Below the pieces are notes generated by a model, which saw only the letters and a program-made list of their open reading frames with translations, was not told the origin of the DNA and ran no database searches. Position numbers and translations under genes: made by a program. A stretch of DNA of 64,000 bases, taken from positions 98,227,947-98,291,946 of the forward strand of contig CM056573.1 of the NCBI GenBank assembly GCA_029721435.1, read 5' to 3'. Source of the stretch: Gymnothorax reevesii. Taxonomy: Eukaryota > Chordata > Actinopteri > Anguilliformes > Muraenidae. Positions 10,801 to 21,947 of the stretch are shown piece after piece (position 1 is the stretch's first letter; each line of letters opens with the position of its first letter).

Positions 10801-13800
10801 GCTGCTTTAAAGCTTGATTGTTTCTCATATTCCGCCCTTAAAAGCAATAATTCCTTTTCAGCTTCAGGATCATTTTTTTCATAAACTTTCTTTTGGGTGC
10901 ATTTTATTTTGTTTTCCAAGTGTAGTTTATCCTGCCTTGCTTTTTTAGATTTATAACCTATATAGCTAATAATATGCCCTCTGAGAAATGCTTTAAAGGC
11001 ATCCCATTTTGTACATGCTGATGTTTGGTTAGTATTTATTTGAAAAAACTAATCTATTTGCTTCCCTATATAATTCACAAACTCCTCATCCAGCAACCAT
11101 TTATGTTGAAAACGCCATCTAGGTGGGTCAGTACATGTACTTTCATCCCTATATACTAAACAACACGGAGCATGATCTGAGATTACAATATTATCATAAA
11201 AGCAGTTTTTTACTTTAGGTAGTAAATCAGAAGAGATAAAAAAATAATCAATCCGTGAATAGGTCTGGAATGTTGCAGAATAACAGGAGTAAACTTTGGT
11301 TTGTTGGTGTAATTCTCTCCAAATGTCAAGCAATTTTAAATCTTTCATGAATCTTTTAGAAATGTCTGTTCTTATAGAAAACAAATGCGAAAAGAAATTC
11401 TGAGGTCCATCAACTTTTGTTTCTTTTATAAGCTTTCAAAATAAGTACTATTATTAAAAAAATCCTTGTAATTCCGTCACAACAAAAAATATGCTTTTTC
11501 TCCCAAAAAGGCACTTGTATTTTGAAATTTTTCTTCAAACTTTAGGAAAGCAGGCTTATTGATAGTCAATTTGATATAGTACAGGTAGATTTACATCATT
11601 TTGATTTTACATGTCCAAAATTAATAAATATATTTTGTTATTCCGTGACAGTTTTGAGACCGTCAACACTATTTTGTATCCATTTTTCATTGGCTTTCAA
11701 CATCTTGTCTTTAAAATAGCTAAATCACTCATTCATTTCTACTCTATTTGTAATAATTCCATAATTAAAATAATGTTTTATGATATAATTTACAATTGCT
11801 TCAAAGGGCCATTGATTTAAAAAGGTGTGAAGTCAGATTCCTTGATCACTTGAGTCGACATGGTAGACTCAGCCCACAATGGAACTCCTCCCATGCAAGT
11901 GCTATGCCATTGCAAAACCTTCTACCAATAGGCCATGTGCTAAGGCTGAAAATATGCCTAGAAAATGGTTTTCGTTCCAACGACTGGGTAATACTTTATT
12001 TTTGCATAATTACAACCAGAAAAACATGCTATCAAAGTAACTAAAAGTTCTCCGCTGAAAAGTTTGCAGTTTTTGCAGAAACAACTACCATTTCGGGGGC
12101 AAAGGGAAATATAGTAGGGGTCAAAAATCTGATGTCATCAGATTGTAACAAGTTTGGTATCAAACTGTAGGTCTATGAATGTGCTTCAAGGAAATATGTG
12201 TCCCAATCTGCTGGCCAGCCCCTGTGCCTCTGTAGAGGGGGTTGAAATCTGAGAAAATGAGATTTTGGCCCCTTACCATGGGGCCCAGGGGCAAGTGAGC
12301 AAGCTCAAACATGTTGTATTCAAATATGTTTAGTTAGACCTTTCAAATGACACCCATGTCAATGGGGTCCACAAACCCATTCACTCAGGGGAAATGTTCA
12401 GGCATTTTGGCCCCTTTTTAGGGGGTTCCCTGCCCCTGGGCAGCAATGAGTTTGTGGACTCCAGCGACATGGGTGTCATTTGAAAGGTCTAACTAAACAT
12501 ACTTGAATACAACATATTTGATCCTCCTCACGTGCCCCTGGGCCCCATGGCAAGGGACCAAATTCTCATTTTCTCAGATTTCAACCCCCTCTGCACTGGC
12601 ACAGGGGCTGGCCAGCAGATTGGGACATATATTTCCTTGAAGCACATTCATAGACCTACAGTTTGATTCCAAACTTGCTACAATCAGATGACATTGGATT
12701 TTCGACCCCTACTCTATTTCTCTTTGCCCCTGAAATGGTAGCTGTTTCTGCAAAAACTGCACACTTTTCGGAAGAAGTTTTGTTTACTTAAATAGTATGT
12801 GCTTCTGGTTAGAATTATGCAAAAATAAAGTATTTCCCAGATGGTGGAACAAAACATCATATTTTGAGCCTTAGCACGTGGCCTACAAGCGATGGTTTGT
12901 CGGCCAGGCACTCGCAGAAGAATCTGTTGGCGAATGGAAGTTCCAGACTCTGAAGCAGCCCCGACTCAATGCAAACCAGTTCCAGCTTGTTGAGCAGACC
13001 CAGAACATTTCTACAGCCAATGTTCTACTGGAGGTGGAGCCACCTGCACCCATATCTTCCACTACGACCCACATCCTGACACTTTCACCTGCAGATTGGA
13101 ACTCTGTCCCAGCAAAGTGCCGTGAGCACTTCACTTAAACACTACATAAGACTGTAATCCAGCATAATGATTGGTCATTTTAAGTGGAAAACTCATTGTA
13201 ATATATTACTAAACTATAAAAATGTAAATTATTATGTATATATGTATAATATATTGAAATAAATACAATGAAACTAATTAATACTATTGTTGTCATTCCG
13301 TGACAATTTGCCCCTTGAAATTCTGTGACATTGACTTTTTGAAATTTCTTGCCCATAAAGCTGGGTTAAAGTCAATATTTGTTTCTATAACTTAGTGTTA
13401 ACAAAAAACACCTTAAATATGAACATATTGAAGTTTCATCACTTAACTGTGATAGGAACATCACTTTCTGGATAGTTAAACACAACATTGAAAAAACCAC
13501 GTCAATTTTGTGTAATTCCGTGACAGAGTAGTTTTTGCTTGTTTCTTCTATGAAAATTTCTCCAAAAACATATTTTCTCTTAATAATATTAAAGAACAAG
13601 TTAATACTTTCAATATGACATATCATACTTAATTTTATTTTACTTAGTTGTAGAGTTACAGCCCAAAATGTAGTGGGACTGTAATTCCGTGACAGTTTGG
13701 CGGCCCCCGAGAGTAATTTAAATGGCTTTGTGTAGGTCTTCCCTCATACTTCAAAAAAGAAAATAGTTGATTTTGTTCATTTGATTTTATTTTGGGTGAA

Positions 13801-16800
13801 AACTGCAAAAAACTGGTCTGTAGCGGAGTTACAATTCGTACAGTTTTTTGCCATTTTTTTGCCTTCACAAAGCCAATTAAATTCTTACTCTATCTTACCT
13901 AGTTTTGGAGCCATGATACAAAATACACCAATTTTGTAACTCTGTTACCGCGTGACCTGGTCCAACATTTTTTCCATTGCTGAAAGTGATGTAGTTGTCT
14001 TTTGCTATTCCTAGAGCGCGGGTAGTGAACAATATCAAAACGTCAGAGGTCGTGAGGCAGCCATACCCGCTCCAGATGAAGTCAACTGGCCTGCACTCTT
14101 ATTTCATGACACGCGACTCCTTGGGCTGGTCGGATTTCCTCATGAACCCAATGGTAAATTATGTGGCTAATAATGACATTTCTGGATCACCATATTCAGG
14201 ATGGATGAGTGCCTGCTAGAATTGGCCCTGTTATCATGATTCCTATGGTTTTCTCACTGTTGCAGGTCTTGATGATGATTCTCCCTCTGGTTATCATTGT
14301 CCTCTTACCGAAAATCATCAACACAAATGACCCAGAGATGAGAAAGGTAAGATGAGTGCTTGGTGACACGCCAAAATTAATTATATGTCCAATGCTCAAG
14401 CAATGAATGGGTATCTTTATTCTGACCTATCTTTTTACAAACATTTCAGTAAAAGTCAGGTGCTCCTTGAAGCAGAGTCACTGAGATGCACTATTTTAGA
14501 TTTTAAGTACCGTATCTATTAGTGATGCGCGGGTTGGCCCGTAACCCCGCGGGTCAGGTGGGGCGGGTCAACATTTTAATAACATTTAGCGGGTGCGGGC
14601 GGGTTGGGCCAAACAGTGGCGACATCTAATTCCCACTAAATTGTGAATAAAAAGTATAATAGGCTATCGGCCACTTGAGGGCTCTAGACATACAGCCTAG
14701 ATAATATGCTTGTCAAACGATGTAACGCTACCTTAAGCAGGATAGAATGCCAATTGTACCTCTCCCTCTTCCTACTCTGGATGTACACGCACTCACTGGT
14801 GCACGGCTTAATCCTCGACGGTTAGACTAAGGATTTAAAGGTTGAATGATAGCTCATCTTATAAATCGTTCTGCAGTCAGCACCGAAATATTATATAGTA
14901 GTAGTAATTTTATTGACCTGTGGGTCCAAACAACACATAGACAAAACATTTTTTCGCCACTTTACAGTGAAAGGCATATCACGATTCTTATTCAAAAATA
15001 AAATCAACTTGTTGTAGCTGATAAACGGAAGCACCTTGTGTTCTCTACCAGCAGAGCGTGTGCTGCCATCGGCAGTAAAGACGCTTTTTAGATATACATA
15101 TGTATAACACCATTCTATACACATATCACCCGAACGAAAAGGAACTTCGCCCATACTTCAAGAAACCACGGTCTGTAAACGCATTCTGTCATGCCATTCG
15201 CAGATGCCACTTAAAACTCTATCATGCAAAAAGGAAGCCGTTGTTGAGCGTGATCCAGAAGCGCTGCCGTGTTCTCATTTTAAATGGAGTGTAGCAAAGT
15301 GTCCTGTGGTCAGACAAGTCCAAATTTGACATTATTGTTGGAAATCATGGGCGTCGTGTCCTCTGAGCTCAAAAAAGACCACCCCTCCTGTTATCAGCGA
15401 TCAGTTCAAAAGCCAGCATCTCTGATGGTATGGGGATGCATTAGTGCATATGGTGTGGGACATCTGCATGCTTTAAAAAGCACCATGAATGCTGAAAGGT
15501 ATATAAAGATTTTTGAGCAACATGTACTCCCCTCCAGAGGACATCTATTCCAGGGAGGGCCTTGTGTATTTCAGCAGGACAATGCAAAACCACATACTGC
15601 AGCTATTACAACAGCATGGCTTCATAGTAGAAGAGTCCATGTACTGTATTGGCCTGCCTGCAGTCCTGATTGCTCACTGATTGAGAATATTTGGCGCATA
15701 ATAGGGGAAAAGTCCGTCAAAGGAGACCCAAAACTCTCCAGCAGCTGGAAGCCTGTATTAAACATGAGTGGGATCAAATTCCACTGGCTAAACTCAATAA
15801 CTTGCCTCCTCAATGCCCAGGCGCCTCCACTCTGTGTTAAAAAGTAGAGGGGATGCTACACCATGGTAAACACTATGGTCCCAACTTTTTTGAGACCTGT
15901 AGCAGCCATCAAATTTGAAATGAGCTCATTTTGTGGATAAAATTGTAAAATTCCTCAGTTTCAACATTTACTATGTCTCTCTGTTCTCTTGTGAATAAAA
16001 TACTGGCTGTATGATTTGAAAGTCATTGCGTTTTGATTTTATTCACTATTTACACTTTGTCCCATCTATTTTAGAATTGGGGTTCTATTTTTTTTGTCAA
16101 AATACTGTTAACATTTATGTTTTAACCAAGTTTTTGAGCTAAAAGGGTTTAACAAAAAAATTTAGGGGAAAAGGCTTAATATCTGCTGAGTAACAAAAAA
16201 AAAAACCCATACAGTAACCCAAGTCTCTTGCGGTTTACTTTTCCCAGTTCGCTACAGTTGCTCAGCCTGCAGCAGTCGAGTTTATTTGTGATTTGTTTTA
16301 CATTCCACCACAAAATTATGAAGCATTTTCTTCTGCATGTAAATGACGAAGCTAAATTTCAATACGTCTTAATCTGTGCTCATTTTGCTCATGCAATGGC
16401 ACAGATTTGCGTGAATTAGTTTGCGAGGCTCATGAAGCAGAAAGCCATGTGCAACCATTCTATACTCTGAATGTAGTCACACTACACTACAATGCAAATG
16501 AAAAGCAACCGTATAAAACAGGTGATTGATGATGAATACTGAATATACCAGTGTTTCAAATGTAGTGTAATTGAAAATGTGGTTATCTCTATATCTGTAA
16601 ACATGGGGACAGATTTTTATTTTCAAATTTTGAACCAAAAGCTGCTAATTTCTGCAGTACTCAAAGGTGATCTGAGGCTGACGTAGGTGACATCGATCAG
16701 AGCGTTGGTGGTTTCAATGCTGCGAAAGGGAGGTATGAACACAGATCTTTCCTGCAGCTCAGTCTTCCTGCGTATCTCTGCGCTGTATGGCTAAGAGTGA

Positions 16801-19800
16801 AAAATAAGTGAACCTCCTTCATGACCACAACTGAGCCATCTATAATACACAATTTCATTGAAAAAAAGAACAAACAGTATAGTGCATCAAATACCAGAAA
16901 GCCAGAGAGCCCACATCTAAGAATATGTGAAAATGTATTCATGCGTAAATCACACAATTCCAATGTTTGCCTCCTTAACCCCTTTGTGCAGATGTAGGCG
17001 TCCACAGACATGGAACTTCATGACACCCCCGGATCAGTAATTGAATATACACGAACAAGCAGCGTTCAAACACAGTTTAGAATATGGAGAAGTTCTTTCC
17101 AATCCCTTTTTTTCAAGAGTTGCATGAATTATGAAACAGGACCAGAGGGAGGGATTCAATGAAAAAGGTTAGGCTGCTACTTTTGCTTTTTGTTTTGGAA
17201 TGTGTACCGAATTCAACAAAATCGAATGCCGAGGTTTTTTTCCTGTTTAAAATGTGAATTGGTCATGCGTTTCGGTGGACCCCCTTGGTACGTTCATTGC
17301 ACCATTCTGTTGAATCTAGGGAGGCATATATTGTGCAGTTTTTTTTTTTTTCTTCTTCCCCTGAAAGTGGAACGTCTGTTTTGTTAAAATTAGGCATATT
17401 TCAGAAATCACATATTGCTCAGTTGGTGAGTTTTAGTAGTTTCTTATAAGGTGCAGATGTTGAAATGAGGTTGTGAGCTCGGAAGTGGGAAGTGCTAGCT
17501 TTCATTGCAGCTTGAATGTTCTGACAGTTTATTTAATGAGTATGTGTGCTGGCTTGGGGGACTTTGAAGAAAACTGGACAAAACTCAAAACTTTATTATG
17601 GACATAAGGCATGTTTTGTGCTTGGAGAGGTTACTGGTGACCACTGATGTGCAACTGCACTGCTGTTGATAAAAGCATGTAGCAGAAGCCCAGAGTAATC
17701 TTAACATCACAGTTAGAAGACATGTAGGGCTATCCAAACAGAAAAAAAAATTCATCAAAGTCGGATGAGGGCGCACGTAGAAATTTGACCTCTCAAAATA
17801 TCAAATTTCACCTTTTCTCTGACCGAAGTGCCACCTATACTCTTGCGTCCTCAACATCCCGTAGTTCATTTGTGTTGATTATGTAAAGCACTTCCCATGG
17901 TATCATATAATGAATAAACCATCTTGGGCTGGCGAGGGGGCAATCTGGAAATGCCCCTGATATTACTGCTCAAATGGCCAAAAGTAGCATTTTGCAGCAC
18001 CCCCTATAGGATGTGCCCTTGTCAGCCCACAAAAAAATTCTGATTTCTGTGAGCCCTACACATAGTAGATTGACATGTGGAAATGAATGTGGGGTGTTCT
18101 CGGCTCAATTATATAATTGCATTTCAAAACTGAATTTTTTCAGCACTCATTTCTTATCTCAGAATCTTAGGTGCTTCTTGTTCCCCTAAAAAAGAAATCA
18201 AAGGGTATTGCTGCCTAAAAATTTGCAGTTTTTCTATTGACTTAACATCTTTCACCAACAAAAATTTTAGACTAATCTGAGACCATCATATCAACCTCTG
18301 CCCGATTCTTAGTAAAACTGGCTCCTAATCAATAAAATTTCAATTGAGCATATAACACAAAGACATTATACCCCAATTGTGTTCACCAGTGCAACATAAA
18401 CACTGTATTTTACAAAAGCAAAGGACTGAGTTAAGTCATTTCAAATGTGATTACTTAAACCTGCCAGAAATCAAAGAATTTAATGACATAGAAGCTATCA
18501 AAAGAGAACAGTTTTTTTTTTTTTTTTCCCTTCAGAATAACCATGCAATAAGTCCAGGTTCCTCTGAAATATTTTATGCCTTACTTGGTCATTATGTGAA
18601 ATGAGCTTATAATCTTGGGGCAAGCATCACATCTTCAATCAAACAAAATGTCAGATATGTTCCCTAAGCCATTTTGGGTTTGGCTGCTAGGAACTGGACA
18701 AAACTGGTGGTCTACTTAGCCTAGCTGGCATAATAGGCCTAGGCCTTGGCCCTTTTTTTTTTTTCAAGATTTCATCAAAATTATTTGTCTGTGAGCTGGA
18801 TTTTTTTTTTAAATTGTGGCCTGTCTTTTATGATTCCAGTTTGTATTTTTTTGTTACTCTGTGATGGTAACAAAAAAGACAAACTATGGTAACAAAAAAG
18901 ACTCATCCAAAAGTTTTTTTTTTACGGTACTGTGGTCACCTTTCCACATGCCTGGCAAACTGGAGCAGTTACACCATTACAGGTCACTCTTTCAGTTTCT
19001 ACCTGGGACCATGCATTATTTTGTAGTAACAAAAAAGACGTGCCATTTGCGAGACACGTAATTTGGAAAACCTTTCAAAGCTGTCTCTTCCTCCCACAGC
19101 TTCTTCAAATTCTAAAATACAGCCAAAATAGATTCCTTCCACCCTGGTATTTAAAAAAAAAAAACCATTGCAGTGACACCTATTGGAGACAATATTAACT
19201 ACTATTGTCCTCAGATGTGATGGTGGTAACAAAAAAAAAAAAAAAACAGTGACTGAACGAAGTTTGTGACATGGCTATGTTGACTAAAATTTCTAGAGGA
19301 AAACTAGGAAATGGGGAGACAAATCTGTTCTAGAGATCTATAATACAAAGAAACCTGTTAAGTTCTGTAAATGATAAGATTTATCAAGAGAAAGGAGAAA
19401 AAAAATCAACTTGAGTAAAAGTGACCCCACTTCAGACGGGTAACAAAATGGACACTTTGACCATAAAAATCTCGCTGTTTTTTACCCCTCGGCCGACTCC
19501 GGTCCGGAGGCGTATCGTCGTCACCTGCGTGTCTGTCTGTCCTCCGTCGTCCGTCCATGATTTTGTCTGGGCCAGTACTCGGCCACTAATGATCGCAGCT
19601 TCACCAAATTTGGTATGGTAATTCACTATGATCTATAGATGTGCAACATAAGATTTTTGCTGGATTTGACCTTTGACCTTAGCACTGTGGCCTTGACCCT
19701 GGAAATTTGTCCGGGTCAGTACTGGGCTGCTAATTATCGCAGTTTCACCAAATTTTGTATGGTAACTCACTATGACCCATAGATGTGCAACGTCATATTT

Positions 19801-21904
19801 TTGCTGGATTTGACCTTTGACCTTCGCTCTGTGACCATAACCCTGGAAATCTTGTCCGGGTCAGTACTCGGCAACAAATTCTTGCAGCTTCACCATATTT
19901 GGTATGGTAACTCACTGTGATCCATAGATGTGCATTGTCAGGTTTTTTCCTAGATTTGACCTTTGACCTTCCCGCTGTGACCTTGAGCCTGGAAATCTTA
20001 TCTGGGTGACATTTTCCGGGCCAGGAGCTTCACCAAATTTGGTATAGAAACTCACTATGACCCATAGATGTGCAACGCCAGGTTTTTTCTGGATTTCACT
20101 GTTGACCTTAGCGCTGTGACCTTAAAATGCAAAGTGCAAGCTTGTATAAGGGCTTTTGACACCCTATAATGAGCAAGTGTAACTCACTAACACTGTAATA
20201 TCTGAAATATACGTCATTTTAACAAAACAGACATTCCACTATCTGGTAAAAGCGTGCAATATGCTATACTGGATTTGGACGGAACACATTACGATGCTGC
20301 CTTCTGTATGCAGTTCTGTCAACTGACTGATCCACGAGATATAGAAGGATCCAACTGCATATCCATCAAGACTTCTAAAAGCTGCTATAAAAATCAGCTG
20401 TACAATGGCAAAAGGCAGTAACTCCAGTTGTTATGTATTGGAGTTACTGCCTTTTGCCATTGTGGGGCTGAAATATTGTGGCTCGTGTTAGCATACCTTT
20501 TTATGTGACTTGTGTTATACGTGACCCGCGTTATCAACTATTGATGCCCTGCACAGCTGCATATTGGCAGTACAATTTTGTTTGGTATGGGCAACAATAG
20601 GAAAAATATGATTTACAATTACAGCCTGCCAGGGATTATTTTGGGGGAAGAAAAAATACATGTTTTTGTGACTCGCGTTAAATCACCACAACCACCCAAT
20701 TTTACGGCGTAATCCTGAAAAATCTGGAAGAGATGGGGAATTTTAGCTATCAAAATACAGTTGATCATGGTTTCAAATTATAAATTTCAACACCGTTGTT
20801 AAGAATGCACCTGAGTGCTGCAGGATAGCTCACTCAGTTAAGGCACTGCGTTGCAGTGCAGAAGTGACTATCACGGGTTCGCGCCCCGGTCGTACCAACC
20901 GGCTGCAGTCGGCAGCTTTTTCAGAGTAACGCACAATTGGCTATTGCGCTACAGGGTTTCAAATTGGGAAGGGACTGTCAGGAAACGGAAATAAATAGCT
21001 TTGTACATTGCTCATGCGCCTCCTGTTGGCCAGTACAGGCGCTCGTCAGGAAGATTCTAAGTCTGTTCATGTCCTGGTATCTTCGGCCCTCGTTCTGAAC
21101 TTGCAAAGGTTCAACCAATGAGTGTATGAGGGGCAGTGGCTGACAGGTGCGTGCTATGGAGGAGAGCCGTGAACCGTCTTCACTCTCCTGAATTGGCAAC
21201 AAGGGGTCTCAAACGAGCAAGCTTTGTACATAGTTCACCAATTGGGCATTCCAGATTTGGGTGGGATTGGAGATGCCAACTAAAAAAAAGAATGCACCTG
21301 AAAACATGATTCAGAGGACAGGATGTGTTTTAAGCCCAAAACTGATGAAAGTTTGTTATTTTAACTCTAAAGATGTAACAAGTAGGATTCTAGCAGAATT
21401 TGACTGGCAATACTGAATTTTGAACTTTTGGCCTTAAAGTATATGAAGAGTTTTATCGCAAAACAGGTTAACTCCACTGAGTCTGAATTGAGAAAAATGG
21501 CTTTCTGTGTAAGTACTATTTCTGTAAAACTTTGAATAATGGTCTTTTCTACTATTGTATCTGGGCCAAATGGTAACCAATTGGCATATTCATTTCAAAT
21601 CCAGCCACAGGAATATTCTTGGGGGAAAAAAAAACAAAAAATTACTGGTTTTTTTGCAAAACAAGTTAAATCCTTAGCTTTTATTGCAAAATGGGTTAAA
21701 TCCAATCGACAAAATCATGCCTGACGAAGATCCAGAGTGATCGAAACGTGACCATGTTTTCTGATGAATAAAGTTTATATTATATTTTTGGAGCAAGAGC
21801 AGTGTGCAGACCACTCTATTTTTCAGTCTTGGTTCTTTGGGCACACAAACACTGTGGTCCTGAAACACAAAGGTGTGTGCATGTAACAAAAATACTCGCG
21901 CGCG

Positions 21905-21947
<43 letters not shown>

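Larger units (their letters stand above)
11468..13695 (+). repeat. Dispersed motif GTAATTCCGTGACAG inside the transposon
   Basis: Copies or close variants lie at 11468-11481, 11637-11651, 13292-13305, 13512-13526 and 13681-13695, all in the same orientation. Part of the motif also appears in the terminal inverted repeat. Repeated motifs of this sort are often transposase binding sites; that role is inferred here. Confidence 0.6.
7463..13963. mobile_element. Unclassified large DNA transposon in emc7 intron 2
   Basis: The two ends are inverted repeats. The left end (7463-7510, weaker to about 7545) reads CCAGGTCACGCGGTAAC and continues to GTGTATTTTGTA. The right end (13917-13963) is its complement. 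Inside are several direct copies of GTAATTCCGTGACAG, part of which (CGGAATTAC on the other strand) also lies in the left end, plus a 0.95-kb palindrome at 11931-12883. A LINE has inserted into it; without the LINE the element is about 2.9 kb. I could not settle a target-site duplication or find a full transposase, so the superfamily is unknown. Confidence 0.65.

Noticed and set aside
20821..20895. Possible tRNA gene
   Set aside because: A- and B-box motifs are present, but the cloverleaf is degenerate and the unit is part of a ~400-bp SINE present twice in the window.
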